Below are positions 32,917-42,281 of a stretch of DNA of 64,000 nucleotides, one piece after another. The notes beneath the pieces are model-generated. The model was not told the DNA's origin, ran no database searches, and saw nothing but the letters and a program-made list of their open reading frames with translations. How positions within the stretch are numbered: the first letter of the stretch is position 1; each line of letters begins with the position of its first letter. A program made the position numbers and the translations under genes. The DNA comes from Natrinema sp046097095 (GTDB taxonomy: Archaea; Halobacteriota; Halobacteria; Halobacteriales; Natrialbaceae): the NCBI RefSeq assembly GCF_046097095.1, contig NZ_CP175698.1, positions 2,666,001 to 2,730,000 on the forward strand, in the 5' to 3' direction.

Positions 32917-35307
32917 TCACCGATCGTTCTCGCCGTCGTCCGTGCTCGAAGCGGACAGCGTAAACGAGAACGTCGCACCGTCACCGGCGGCGGATTCGAC
33001 CCAGATGTCGCCGCCGTGGCGTTCGATGATCCGCTCGCAAAGCGCGAGGCCGATGCCCGCGCCGTCGTACTCCTCGTGGCTGTGCAGGCGATCGAACACC
33101 GTAAACACCCGGTCGTGGTCTTCTGGGGCGATACCGATCCCGTCGTCGCGGACCGAGATCACCCACTCCTCGCCGCGCCGGTTCGCGTCGACGTCGACCT
33201 GTGGCGGCCCGTCGCCGCTGTATTCGATCGCGTTCGACAACAGGTTCTGAAACACCTGCCGGAGCTGGCTCGCATCGCCCGCGACGCGGGGGAGCGACGT
33301 GACCGTGATCTTGGCACCGCTTTCCTCGATCCGCATCTGCAGGTCCGCGAGCACGTCTTCGAGGACGGCCTCAAGGTCGACGGGTTCGAACGGATTGCCC
33401 CGCGTTTCGACGCGGGAGTACGCGAGGAGGCCGTCGATCATCTCCCGCATGCGCTCGGCTCCGTCGACAGCGAACGCGATGAACTCCCGGCCGTCGGAAT
33501 CGAGGTCGTCGGCGTACCGGTCTTCGAGTAACTGGAGGTAACTCGAGACCATCCGCAGGGGCTCCTGGAGGTCGTGCGAGGCCGCGTACGCGAACTGCTC
33601 TAACCGCTCGTTCGACGCCTCGAGCCGGTCGACCAGTTCCTCGAGTCGACGCTCGCGCTCGACCTGTTCGGTGATGTCCTGTGCGAAGCTCAGACCGGCG
33701 AAAATCTCGCCGTCGGCGTTCCGGAGCGGCGTCGTCCACACCCGCCAACTGTAACCGCCGAGTTCCGTCGTCGCGCTCCCGGTGGTCCCGTCTTCGACGG
33801 CGGCGCGGAACAGCGGTTCGAGATCCGCGACCGTCTCGTCGGGAAAAATCTCCGGAAGCCGATTGCCTTCGAGACGGCCCGCGTCGGGCAGGCGCTCGCC
33901 AAGAAGCGCCCCGCCGCTCAGCGTGTATCGCAGGTCGTGATCGTAGACGCCGACCGCACCGTTGGGGAAGTTCTCCGCGAGCGTTCGATACCGGCGCTCG
34001 GATTCCTCGAGCGCTCGCTCGCGTCGTTTTCGCTCCGTGATGTCTCTGACGACGCCGACTTCCTCGCGGTCACCGTCCGCGGTCTCAATCGTCGCGAAGG
34101 TCCCTTCCGCGGGAACGCGGTCGCCGTCTGCAGTCACAAGTTCGGCTTCGACGGTCGATTCGCTCGCGCGTTCGTCGACCGGTGCCGACAGCCGTTCCCT
34201 CGATTGTGCGATCGGTTCGTCGTCGACGACGAGCGAGGCGTGTTCGCCGAGCAGACCCTCGCGGTCGTAGCCGGTTAGGTCCGCGTACGCGTCGTTAACC
34301 ATCGTGAACCGGCCCGCCTCGTCTTTGACGTAGATGCCGTCGTCGATCGTCTCGACGATGGTCTCGTACTTGGCCAACGTTCGCTCGCGTTCCTTCCGGT
34401 CGCTGATATCGCGGCCGATTCCGGCCAGCACCTCGGTTCCGTCGGGGTTCTCGAGCCGAACCGCGACGAACTCGTAGGGTATCTCCTCGCCGTCATTGGT
34501 CAGAATATCGACTTTGACGCGTGCGCGTCCGGTTTCGAAGATCTCCGCGATCCCGTTCACGAGCGTTTCCCGGTCGGACTCCGCGACAAGTTCCGGTGGC
34601 CGCATCGACTCGATCTCCGCGTCGGCGTAGCCGGTGACCGCGGTCAGCGTCTCGTTCCACCGCCGGAAGCGTCCCGACTTGTCGACGACGTAGAACATGT
34701 CGTCGACCGCGTTCAGGATGTCGTCGGTGTAGGTCCGGTACCGCTCGAGTTGCACCTCGCGCTCGCGGAGTCGCCGTTCCGTCTCCGCGCGGTCGATCGC
34801 CGCCGCGAGGACGTTCGCCACGCTCTGGACGAAGTTCGCGTCGTGTTCGGTGAATTCCCGATGCTCAGTTGTGTGGGTCCCTAACACGCCCCACGGACTC
34901 TCGACCGAGCCGATAACGACGCTGATACCACTTACCACGTCGTGATCGATCAGGAGATCGGGGCCGGAAAAGCGCGTCTCGCGCTCGAGATCGTCGACGA
35001 TGACCGGCTCCTCCGAGAGGAGCGTGTAGCCCGCTTGGGAATCCCTGTCGGTCGGCACCGTCGCATTGCCGACGAGCCCCGACTGCCAGCCGACGCCCTG
35101 GCGCAACAGCACCTCCTCTCCGTCGGGGAGCAACTCGAGAACCTTGCAGTATTCGACGTCCAGCGTCTCTGCGACTGCGACCGATGCGTCACGCATCAAC
35201 CGGTCGATGTCCCCCGTCTCCAGCGCCTGTTGACCCAGATTGGCGACGACCTCCTGCTGTCGAATCCGCGTCTGGAGTTTCGCTTCGGTCGGCGAGGGCG
35301 ATTCCAT
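32917..35307 (-). CDS. GAF and triple-PAS sensor histidine kinase
   Basis: A 796-residue soluble kinase. The domain order is GAF (about 20-175), three PAS domains (about 195-310, 320-440 and 450-560) each joined by short RKERER-type linkers, HisKA with phospho-acceptor His578 in ASHDLQEP, and a full HATPase (NLLSNAIEYSG, DDGIGI, GAGIGLAL). The start is the ATG at 35307: a TATA-like GATTTTACT lies about 30 nt upstream and the longer in-frame start gives Arg-rich sequence. It is the largest of three kinases sharing the same kinase core in this window. It has no linked regulator. Confidence 0.88.
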   Translation of the reverse strand: MESPSPTEAKLQTRIRQQEVVANLGQQALETGDIDRLMRDASVAVAETLDVEYCKVLELLPDGEEVLLRQGVGWQSGLVGNATVPTDRDSQAGYTLLSEEPVIVDDLERETRFSGPDLLIDHDVVSGISVVIGSVESPWGVLGTHTTEHREFTEHDANFVQSVANVLAAAIDRAETERRLREREVQLERYRTYTDDILNAVDDMFYVVDKSGRFRRWNETLTAVTGYADAEIESMRPPELVAESDRETLVNGIAEIFETGRARVKVDILTNDGEEIPYEFVAVRLENPDGTEVLAGIGRDISDRKERERTLAKYETIVETIDDGIYVKDEAGRFTMVNDAYADLTGYDREGLLGEHASLVVDDEPIAQSRERLSAPVDERASESTVEAELVTADGDRVPAEGTFATIETADGDREEVGVVRDITERKRRERALEESERRYRTLAENFPNGAVGVYDHDLRYTLSGGALLGERLPDAGRLEGNRLPEIFPDETVADLEPLFRAAVEDGTTGSATTELGGYSWRVWTTPLRNADGEIFAGLSFAQDITEQVERERRLEELVDRLEASNERLEQFAYAASHDLQEPLRMVSSYLQLLEDRYADDLDSDGREFIAFAVDGAERMREMIDGLLAYSRVETRGNPFEPVDLEAVLEDVLADLQMRIEESGAKITVTSLPRVAGDASQLRQVFQNLLSNAIEYSGDGPPQVDVDANRRGEEWVISVRDDGIGIAPEDHDRVFTVFDRLHSHEEYDGAGIGLALCERIIERHGGDIWVESAAGDGATFSFTLSASSTDDGENDR

Positions 35308-35333
35308 TTCGTCAGTACGACGAGTCGGAAAGA

Positions 35334-35342
35334 GTAAAATCT
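35334..35342 (-). promoter_or_regulatory. TATA-box for the large histidine kinase
   Basis: Minus-strand GATTTTACT is centred about 31 nt before the ATG at 35307, the spacing of a leaderless or nearly leaderless haloarchaeal mRNA. Confidence 0.5.
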
Positions 35343-35661
35343 CTTGGTGCGACGCTCGAGTTGAGACTGGCGTTTCTCGACTGCGACCGTTTTCGATTCG
35401 GACCCGATCTCGCAGTGGGTGATGCCCTCGTATTCGACTACGGGCGGAGTGTCGATGCTGTTCTCGTGAAACCGCGAACGGACGGCCGTCACCTCCGACG
35501 CGTCCGCCGCCCATCGGACGGTTCGATCCGAGCAGCCCCACGGCCCTCGGTCGGTCACACTCGGCTCCCGGTGTGGCCGATCGAGCGAGACCGAACGCGG
35601 CCATCCGACATCGATCGAAACCAAAGTTGTATGTTCACCTCGGTTCCTCTCCTTACACAAG
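35343..35661. other. Divergent spacer before the proline operon
   Basis: About 320 bases with no believable gene. The AAAGTTGTATG near 35619-35629 sits some 30-40 nt before the proC start and is the best promoter candidate for the operon. Confidence 0.4.
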
Positions 35662-36447
35662 ATGGTACAGACGAGCGTCATCGGTTGCGGAAACATGGGG
35701 AGCGCCCTTATCAAGGGCCTCTCTCGGGCCGGGAATCACACGGTGACCGCGTGTGATCTCGATCCCGACGCCCTCGAGTCGGTCGCCGAGTACTGCGAGC
35801 GAACCACGTCGGACGTGGCAGACGCCACCGACGCCGATGTGGTGGTCGTCGCTGTGAAACCGACCATCGTCGGCGCGGTGCTGGACGACCTCGACCTCTC
35901 GCCGGAGCAGACCCTTCTCTCTATCGCCGCCGGCGTCCCGACCGACTACGTCGAGGCGCGAACCGACGCGAACGTCGTCCGGATCATGCCGAACCTCGCG
36001 GCCGAGACGGGGGACATGGCCGCGGCCGTCACCGGCGACGATGTCCCCGACGAGGTCCGGGACCTGCTCGCCGACGTCGGCGAATTCGCCGAGATCGACG
36101 AGACACAGATGGACATCGCGACCGCCGTCAACGGTAGCGGCCCGGCCTTCGTCTTCTATCTCATTCAGGCGATGGCCGAGGCGGGCGTCGACGGCGGCCT
36201 CGAGGACACCGACGCCGAGACGCTGGCCGCCCAGACGTTTAAAGGGGCCGCCGAGACGGTCCTCCGGTCGGACGAGGACATAGACGACCTGATCGACGCC
36301 GTCTGCTCGCCCAACGGGACGACAATCGAGGGAATGGAGGTCCTCTGGGACAGCGACGTTCAGGAAGACGTTGCCGCGGCGGTAACGGCGGCCGAAGAAC
36401 GCTCCACGGAACTCGCAGCCGAATTCGGCAGTGAGGACGATGTTTGA
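35662..36447 (+). CDS. proC: Pyrroline-5-carboxylate reductase
   Basis: A 261-residue enzyme for the last step of proline synthesis (P5C to proline with NADPH). The nucleotide site VIGCGNMGSALIKG (about 6-19) and the C-terminal signature region VNGSGPAF and CSPNGTTIEGM are intact. It begins a three-gene operon in the order C-B-A, with the next gene overlapping it by 8 nt. The short mRNA leader leaves no room for a riboswitch. Confidence 0.93.
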   Translation: MVQTSVIGCGNMGSALIKGLSRAGNHTVTACDLDPDALESVAEYCERTTSDVADATDADVVVVAVKPTIVGAVLDDLDLSPEQTLLSIAAGVPTDYVEARTDANVVRIMPNLAAETGDMAAAVTGDDVPDEVRDLLADVGEFAEIDETQMDIATAVNGSGPAFVFYLIQAMAEAGVDGGLEDTDAETLAAQTFKGAAETVLRSDEDIDDLIDAVCSPNGTTIEGMEVLWDSDVQEDVAAAVTAAEERSTELAAEFGSEDDV

Positions 36448-37273
36448 GGGACTCGAGGAGACAGCCGTCGACGAGGCGCGACGGCTCGCGGCCGACGCCG
36501 AGCGCGTCGTCGTCAAGGCCGGGACGAACTCCCTGACCGATTCGGAGTCGAACTTGGACGACGAGAAACTCAACAAACTCGTCGACGACCTCGAGGACCT
36601 CCTCTCGCGGGACAAGGAGGTTATTCTCGTCTCCTCGGGCTCGATCGGGGCCGGCACGGGCCGGATCGAACAGTCAAGCGGGACCATCGAGGAGTCTCAG
36701 GCCCTCTCGACCGTCGGCCAGAGTCTCCTCATGCACCGCTACACCGAGAGCTTCGACCGCTACGACCGGAAGGTCGCGCAACTGCTCTTGACCCAGCACG
36801 ACCTCGAGAACCCCGAGCGCTTTACGAACCTGCGGAACACGATCGAGACGCTGCTGGACTGGGGCGTCGTTCCGATCATCAACGAGAACGACGCCGTCGC
36901 GACCGAGGAGATCCGGATCGGCGACAATGACATGCTCTCGGCAGCGACGACGATGGGCGTCGACGCCGACCTGCTGGTGACGCTGACCGACGTCGGCGGC
37001 GTCTACACCGGCAATCCGAAGGACGACGACGACGCCGAGCGCATTGAGGCGGTCGGCACCAACTACGACACGGTTCAGGAGATCATCACGGAGACGACCT
37101 CCGACGGGTTCGGCGGCATCCAGACGAAAGTCGAAGGCGCACGCGACGTCAGCGAGCACGGTATTCCCGCGGTGATCGCGAAGTCGACCGAGCCCGATGT
37201 GCTCGCAAAGATCGCTACTGCCAAACCCGTGGGAACCGTATTCGTCCCCATCAACGGTGTAAGCGATGACTGA
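36440..37273 (+). CDS. proB: Glutamate 5-kinase
   Basis: A 277-residue amino-acid-kinase-fold enzyme that phosphorylates glutamate, the first step of proline synthesis. KAGTNSL (26-32), the SSGSIGAG loop and INENDAVA motif are clear. There is no C-terminal PUA domain, unlike the about 367-residue E. coli protein, so product feedback may work differently. The ATG at 36440 is preferred to a GTG at 36431. It overlaps both neighbours by 8 nt, pointing to coupled translation. Confidence 0.93.
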   Translation: MFEGLEETAVDEARRLAADAERVVVKAGTNSLTDSESNLDDEKLNKLVDDLEDLLSRDKEVILVSSGSIGAGTGRIEQSSGTIEESQALSTVGQSLLMHRYTESFDRYDRKVAQLLLTQHDLENPERFTNLRNTIETLLDWGVVPIINENDAVATEEIRIGDNDMLSAATTMGVDADLLVTLTDVGGVYTGNPKDDDDAERIEAVGTNYDTVQEIITETTSDGFGGIQTKVEGARDVSEHGIPAVIAKSTEPDVLAKIATAKPVGTVFVPINGVSDD

Positions 37274-38603
37274 GACAGCCATCGAACGAGACGTCGAAGC
37301 GGCACAGACCGCGGCCCTAGAGATCGCGAAACTAGGAGATGAGGACCGACGCAGTGCGCTCCGCGAGATCGCCGACGCGATCGAGGCCCGAACCGACGAG
37401 ATCCTCGCGGAAAACGAGAAAGACGTCGAAGAGGGCGAACGGCTGCTCGAGGACGGCGAGTACACGCAGGCGCTGGTCGACCGGCTGAAGCTCTCGGAGT
37501 CGAAGATCGAGAGCATCGCCGAGATGGTCCGCAGCGTCGCCGACCAGGACGACCCCCTCGAAAAGACGCTCGCGGCCCGCGAACTCGACGACGATCTCGA
37601 ACTGTACAAGGTCGCCGTCCCGATCGGCGTCGTCGGAACCGTCTTCGAGTCCCGGCCCGACGCGCTCGTCCAGATCGCCGCACTCGCCCTCAAATCGGGC
37701 AACGCGGTGATCCTCAAGGGCGGCAGCGAGGCGCTGCACTCGAATCGTATCCTGTTCGAGATCATCGAAGACGCCGCGGCCGACGCCGGCATCCCCGACG
37801 GCTGGGCCCAGCACATCGAAGCCCGCGAGGACGTCGACGCCCTCCTCGAGATGGACGATGCGATCGATCTCCTCATGCCGCGGGGCAGTTCGGCGTTCGT
37901 CAGTTACATTCAGGACAACACGAGCATCCCCGTGCTCGGCCACACAGAGGGGATCTGCCACGTCTACGTCGACGACGATGCGGACCTCTCGATGGCCGAG
38001 GACATCGCTTTCGACGCGAAGGTCCAGTACCCCGCGGTCTGCAACGCCGTCGAGACGCTGCTGGTCCACGAGGCCGTCGCCGAGGAGTTCCTGCCGGCCA
38101 TCGCGGACCGCTACGAGACCGCCGACGTCGAGATCCGCGGCGACGAGGCAACTCGCGAGATCGTCGACGTCGAGGCCGCAAGCGAGGCCGACTGGGACAC
38201 CGAATACGGCGATCTCATCGTCTCGGTCCGCGTCGTCGACTCGCACGAGACCGCGATCGACCACGTCACTACCCACGGCTCGAAGCACACCGACTCGATC
38301 GTGACCGAGGACGAAGACCGCGCGAGCACCTTCATGCGCAGTATCGACTCCGCGAGCGTCTTCCACAACGCCTCGACCCGCTTCGCCGACGGCTACCGGT
38401 TCGGCCTCGGTGCCGAGGTCGGCATCAGCACGGGCAAAATCCACGCCCGCGGCCCCGTCGGCCTCGAGGGCCTGACGACCTATAAGTACCACCTCGAGGG
38501 CGACGGGCAACTCGTCGCCACCTACGCCGGCGAGGACGCCAAGCCGTACACGCACCGGGAGTTCGACGGCGAGTGGAATCCCGGCCAACTCTCTGACGAA
38601 TAG
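37266..38603 (+). CDS. proA: Gamma-glutamyl phosphate reductase
   Basis: A 445-residue aldehyde-dehydrogenase-fold enzyme reducing gamma-glutamyl phosphate to the semialdehyde. Catalytic Cys259 sits in YPAVCNAVE, and the family signatures VFESRPDALVQIAAL and GLGAEVGISTGKIHARGPVG are present. It is the third gene of the proCBA operon. A 445-codon antisense frame over it is a shadow. Confidence 0.94.
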   Translation: MTETAIERDVEAAQTAALEIAKLGDEDRRSALREIADAIEARTDEILAENEKDVEEGERLLEDGEYTQALVDRLKLSESKIESIAEMVRSVADQDDPLEKTLAARELDDDLELYKVAVPIGVVGTVFESRPDALVQIAALALKSGNAVILKGGSEALHSNRILFEIIEDAAADAGIPDGWAQHIEAREDVDALLEMDDAIDLLMPRGSSAFVSYIQDNTSIPVLGHTEGICHVYVDDDADLSMAEDIAFDAKVQYPAVCNAVETLLVHEAVAEEFLPAIADRYETADVEIRGDEATREIVDVEAASEADWDTEYGDLIVSVRVVDSHETAIDHVTTHGSKHTDSIVTEDEDRASTFMRSIDSASVFHNASTRFADGYRFGLGAEVGISTGKIHARGPVGLEGLTTYKYHLEGDGQLVATYAGEDAKPYTHREFDGEWNPGQLSDE

Positions 38604-38607
38604 TCGT

Positions 38608-39135
38608 CTATCTCTCCTCACGCCCACGCGTAAGACGGTACCCTGCTCCGTTTTCGGTCCGTTCGGCAAGCCCGAGCAGCACTGCCCACTCGAGGAGGCG
38701 TTCTATCCGGTCCTCCTCGACGCGGGTCCGTCTGGCTCGTCGCTCGCCGTCCGATTGTGTTTCGTGGAGCGCGTCGGCGACCCTCGCGGCCGTCAGCGGT
38801 CGCTCAGCATCCTCGAGCGTGGCGAGCACCGCCGCGGCTCCGTCTACCCGCTCTCGAAACGTCCGACGGAGCCGGTCGCGCTTGAGCGGGGTTCCGGCAC
38901 CCTCGTCGGGGGCCGGGCCGCGCCGGCGATAGCCCGCCGGTTCCTCGGCCGCGAGCTCAAGCGCGCGGAGAAAGGTGAGCCACGTCGCCGCCTCGTCTCG
39001 TGTTTCGAGGGCAGTTTCTGCGAGCAGGTGGGCACAACAATCGTCGACCGTGCCGGCGGTTTCGGGGACGGATCGACGGACTGTGTCGACGAACGCGAGA
39101 TCGTCCGGCGGTTCGGGTACCGGCTTGAATCGCAC
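38608..39135 (-). CDS. Conserved haloarchaeal protein, winged-helix-like C-terminus
   Basis: A 175-residue protein. The N-terminal half is helical (DTVRRSVPETAGTVDDCCAHLL and TWLTFLRALELA), and the C-terminal half has a helix-turn-helix-like run (RPLTAARVADAL, RIERLLEWAVLLGLAERTENGAGYRLT). I do not know a function. It follows mch by 2 nt on the same strand, so it is co-transcribed with it. Confidence 0.65.
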   Translation of the reverse strand: MRFKPVPEPPDDLAFVDTVRRSVPETAGTVDDCCAHLLAETALETRDEAATWLTFLRALELAAEEPAGYRRRGPAPDEGAGTPLKRDRLRRTFRERVDGAAAVLATLEDAERPLTAARVADALHETQSDGERRARRTRVEEDRIERLLEWAVLLGLAERTENGAGYRLTRGREER

Positions 39136-39137
39136 GG

Positions 39138-40070
39138 CTACAGCTCGAAGGAGTCGACGAGAAGTGCTTCGTCAGTCTCGCCGTGGACGTAGGTCGGGCC
39201 GCCGATCACGTCGATCGTCACCGTCGCAGGCGCAAAGAGGTCCGCGGGGACTTCCGCAAAGTTCCACTCGAGGTCGTCGAAGACCGCGCCGAACGGCCGC
39301 CCGTGCTCCTCGGCGGCCGTCGACGGCACTGAGTCGAAGACGTCGGCATCTTCGCGGACAGTGAGGTGGGCGCGGCCACCGTAGGCGATCGCGTCGGTCG
39401 TCCGCGCGATGGCGGTCCGCTCGTCGCTCGCGACCGGCGCAACTGGTGCGCGTCCGGTCGCCGAAACGATGTCACGAGGGTCGTAGCCGAGTTCCGAGAG
39501 GCGGAACGTTGCAAGTTCGGCGGCGCGAGCGGCGTTCGTGATGCTGCCGGCGATGCTCGCAGTCCGGTAGGCCAGCAGGAAGACGCTGCTCGGCTCGACT
39601 TCGGCGAGGTCGGCGACCTGCTCGGCCGCGGCTGCGGTCGGTTCCGCGTCCGTTTCGACGGCCAGCGCGGTCAGATCGAAGGCGTCAGTATAGCCGACGC
39701 GGCGGAACTCGTCTTCCTCGGCTACCAACGCTCGAGCGGGGCCGCTGCCAAGCCCCTCGAAGTCGTCGGTGGTCAGCTCCCAGCCCGCCTTCTGCGAACA
39801 GAGCAGCGAGAGCGCCGGCTGATCCGTCGAGAGCTCGACGTAGGGGACCGACGCGTCGCCGATCTCGCCCAGTTCGTAGCTCGGCGTTGCCATCCCCGCC
39901 GTCTGGATCTCGGTCAACAGCAGCCCGGCCTCGATCCCGCCGTCGAACTCGAGCCCGAAGTCGAGGACCGTCGATTCGTTCTCGAGGTCGTAGGCCCCGA
40001 CGTTCAGCTCCTCGGCGTAATCGAGGGCTTCGTCGACCAGCTCGATCGCCATCCGATTGAGACTTTCCAT
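39138..40070 (-). CDS. mch: Methenyltetrahydromethanopterin cyclohydrolase
   Basis: A 310-residue enzyme of one-carbon metabolism that interconverts methenyl- and formyl-tetrahydromethanopterin (or folate in halophiles). The family markers ESLNRMAIELVDEAL at the start, CSQKAGWEL, YRTASIAGSITNAAR and the glycine-rich GGPTYVHG near the end are all visible. In non-methanogenic haloarchaea it is thought to work with folate-type carriers to feed purine synthesis. It heads a two-gene operon. Confidence 0.93.
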   Translation of the reverse strand: MESLNRMAIELVDEALDYAEELNVGAYDLENESTVLDFGLEFDGGIEAGLLLTEIQTAGMATPSYELGEIGDASVPYVELSTDQPALSLLCSQKAGWELTTDDFEGLGSGPARALVAEEDEFRRVGYTDAFDLTALAVETDAEPTAAAAEQVADLAEVEPSSVFLLAYRTASIAGSITNAARAAELATFRLSELGYDPRDIVSATGRAPVAPVASDERTAIARTTDAIAYGGRAHLTVREDADVFDSVPSTAAEEHGRPFGAVFDDLEWNFAEVPADLFAPATVTIDVIGGPTYVHGETDEALLVDSFEL

Positions 40071-40162
40071 GCGACGGGGTTCAGCCTCCGTAGTAAAACC
40101 GTTTGTCCGTTCGGGTTCGGCGACCGGCCGACGGGCCGGACCGCCACCCGTCCTGCGACCGG

Positions 40163-40372
40163 CTACTCCTCGACGGTGTAGCCGGCGTCTGCGATCGCTC
40201 CCGTCAGGATCGACTCGCCGACCGTCGATTCGTCGTGTTCGACTCGCACCTCGTCGATCTCGTGATCCGCTCGCGCCGCGGACACTCCGTCGAGCGCCTC
40301 GAGGACGTCGGTCACGGTCCGTTCACAGTCCGCACTGGACATGTCGGTGACCGCGAGCGTCGTCTGCTTCAT
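40163..40372 (-). CDS. Heavy-metal-associated (HMA) domain protein with one metal Cys lost
   Basis: A 69-residue ferredoxin-like fold, the size of copper chaperones. The family motif MxCxxC is MSSADC, so Cys13 is Ser and only Cys16 remains. The rest (TVTDVLEALDGVSAARADHE, GAIADAGYTVEE) is standard. It probably cannot hold Cu(I) alone in the usual way; dimer binding or another role is possible. No copper ATPase gene is next to it. Confidence 0.85.
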   Translation of the reverse strand: MKQTTLAVTDMSSADCERTVTDVLEALDGVSAARADHEIDEVRVEHDESTVGESILTGAIADAGYTVEE

Positions 40373-40492
40373 GAACGGACGAACTCGCTCTGGGGACGTG
40401 AGTCTTCGCCCGGAGCCGGACGATACTCTTCTACTACCGACGGCTCGAGTCGCCGTCGTCGAGAGCCGATCGATCCCCCGACGCCGTGTCGG

Positions 40493-40804
40493 TCACTCGT
40501 CGCTCCGGGCCGGCCGACCGAGTCGCTCCTCGACGGCGTCAACTTTCTCTGACGCGCGCACGTCTCGCGTCCGTTTGTCGTCGATTTTCAGGACGGTACT
40601 CACTCGATCGGCGTCGACCGCCTCGTGGGCCGCCTGTGCGGCCGCGAAGAGGTCGTCGGTCGTCTCGGCTTCGATCACCGTTCCCATTGGATTCGTCTCG
40701 TAGCTGACGTCGTGTTCCTCGAGCGCGTCGACGGCCTTCGCGACCTCGCCGGCCATGCTGTCCTCGATCACCGGTGCGACGCTCAGCAGTGCGACTACTG
40801 TCAT
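40493..40804 (-). CDS. MTH1187/YkoF-type thiamine-binding domain protein
   Basis: A 103-residue ferredoxin-fold protein of the MTH1187 family, which binds thiamine or similar heterocycles. The start VVALLSVAPVIEDSMAGEVAKAVDAL is split by the short strand YETNPMGTVIEAE, the typical pattern. The ATG at 40804 gives the family start; a longer frame reaching 40852 is unlikely. Role in thiamine handling is by family only. Confidence 0.85.
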   Translation of the reverse strand: MTVVALLSVAPVIEDSMAGEVAKAVDALEEHDVSYETNPMGTVIEAETTDDLFAAAQAAHEAVDADRVSTVLKIDDKRTRDVRASEKVDAVEERLGRPARSDE

Positions 40805-40974
40805 CGCGTCAACTGACGCGTCGCACGCCCCTAAAGCCGTGCTATGCGGCACGGCTCTGCGGGGTGGCGGTCCGTTCGACCGGGTATTCGTGGACGCCGC
40901 GCAGCCGCGGCGCTCACGGGGCGGTAGCGTCCAGAAAAACGATCAGGGCGGCTCCGGCGGTCGAACGGCTGGAC

Positions 40975-41328
40975 TCAGTGAGCGGGACCCGGCCGGTTGG
41001 TCTCCGCGGGCGGATAGATGATGACGTCGCCGTTCGCGTAGACGTAGACCTCGTGCTCGAGGGCGGTGAACGCGATGTGCCCGCCCGTCCGCTCGGTCCC
41101 GTCGGCCTTCTGGCCGAAGATACGCTCGAGCGCGTCCGGATCGACGCTGTCGTACAGGGAGAACTCCCCCTGTGAGACGTCGGTGTCCGCGATCGACGCA
41201 AGCGCGTGGACAATCGTCGTCGTGATCGTCGCGGTGCTATCGCTGTCGTGGTGGAAGACGTAGCGATCGTTGGTCTGGTCGTACTGGAGGTCGTCCGTGC
41301 CGTCTGCGGGTGAGAGTTCCGTCTGCAT
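40975..41328 (-). CDS. HalOD1 output-domain protein
   Basis: A 117-residue acidic protein with one HalOD1 domain: TIVHALASIADTDVSQG, LYDSVDPDALERIF, then ITALEHEV-type strands ending VIIYP. Like the copy at 389-700 it lacks a receiver. On its strand a TCTAAAAC box lies about 28 nt before the ATG (41352-41359), fitting a leaderless mRNA. It may be a free partner for the orphan kinases. Confidence 0.82.
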   Translation of the reverse strand: MQTELSPADGTDDLQYDQTNDRYVFHHDSDSTATITTTIVHALASIADTDVSQGEFSLYDSVDPDALERIFGQKADGTERTGGHIAFTALEHEVYVYANGDVIIYPPAETNRPGPAH

Positions 41329-41359
41329 TGCTATATCTGATCGTTCAATCGTGTTTTAG

Positions 41360-41715
41360 ACTGTAGTTACTCATAGTATAAAAGCCACTCGTCGCGGTCA
41401 ACGATAGCCATCTGTGAGAGACTCGACCGGATTAATAAGATATGTTAAACGCGTCGTCGGTGGGTCGTCTGCGGCTTCACGCGCATAGTCGGTCGTGGCG
41501 TACCGACGACGGTCTCGATAACACGACCTTTTCTCTCGGCAACCGGTGATTGCCGGTGACCACACGATGGCCGCGATTCGTCACGTTCGTCTCCATCGGT
41601 TCCGTTCTCGAGTTCGCGAACGGCCCCCCGTCCGCGAACGGAACGCTCGACAGGTGGATACGGCTCTCGCGACCGTAACGGTCGGCCGCGCTGCGCTTGC
41701 CAGGGCCGCCCGCGG
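41360..41715. other. AT-rich then gene-free spacer
   Basis: About 360 bases. The left part (41360-41450) is AT-rich with two TATA-like words (for example TATAAAAG at 41377-41384 on the plus strand). The right part is G+C-rich, with only Arg-rich open frames. I see no gene. Confidence 0.4.
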
Positions 41716-41746
41716 GCTTATTCCCATCCGTATCCGATCGAGTCGC

Positions 41747-42193
41747 ATGGCTACCGACACGACGAGCAATATCGCTTCCGAATTCGAAGAGATCGACGGC
41801 GAACTTCCCGACTCGGTCGACGAGGGAACGATCGAGCGAATGCGAATCGTCGCGCACACTCTCGACGAGGGGATCCGGGTGCCGCTGACGGACTTTCGCA
41901 TCGGTATCGACCCGATTGTCGGCATTCTTCCCGGAGCCGGCGACACCGCCGCAGCGATCGTCTCGCTGTATATCGTCGCCGAAGCCGCTCGCATGGGAGT
42001 CTCCCGGTCGGCGCTGCTTCGCATGGTCGCGAACGTGGGCATCGATGCCGTCGGCGGCTCCGTCCCCGTCCTCGGCGTCCTCTTCGACTCGTTCTGGAAG
42101 GCGAATAAGTGGAACCTACGGCTGGCGCTCGAGGACCTCGCCGAAGACGGCGACGAGACCGAGACCGGACCGGACGTCGTGACCGTCGACTGA
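41747..42193 (+). CDS. DUF4112 membrane protein
   Basis: A 148-residue protein. After an acidic start and a helix (ERMRIVAHTLDEGI) comes the DUF4112 core FRIGIDPIVGILPGAGDTAAAIVSLYIVAEAARMGV, then a second hydrophobic run with GGSVPVLGVLFDSFWKANKWN. The start is the ATG at 41747, since a GCTTATTCC box lies about 30 nt before it; the in-frame ATG at 41546 gives basic sequence. Function unknown; probably membrane-bound. Confidence 0.85.
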   Translation: MATDTTSNIASEFEEIDGELPDSVDEGTIERMRIVAHTLDEGIRVPLTDFRIGIDPIVGILPGAGDTAAAIVSLYIVAEAARMGVSRSALLRMVANVGIDAVGGSVPVLGVLFDSFWKANKWNLRLALEDLAEDGDETETGPDVVTVD

Positions 42194-42248
42194 CGAACGC
42201 CGATCGGTGTGCCGAACTGATGTTCCCGTTGTCCGGAGTGTCCCTCCC

Positions 42249-42256
42249 CGCTTTAA
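42249..42256 (+). promoter_or_regulatory. TATA-like box before a small gene and uspA
   Basis: CGCTTTAAG-type bases (GCTTTAAG) lie about 28-30 nt before the ATG at 42282. This supports a leaderless start there and a transcript covering the small gene and the UspA gene. Confidence 0.45.
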
Positions 42257-42281
42257 GCTCGTTTCCGGCGTTGCGGAACGC

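Noticed and set aside
32617..33531. 304-codon frame running from the AhpD-like gene into the third kinase
   Set aside because: Antisense shadow of the kinase; the product repeats the same artefact seen opposite the other two kinases.
37332..38669. 445-codon antisense frame over proA
   Set aside because: Exact mirror of the proA coding region and not protein-like.
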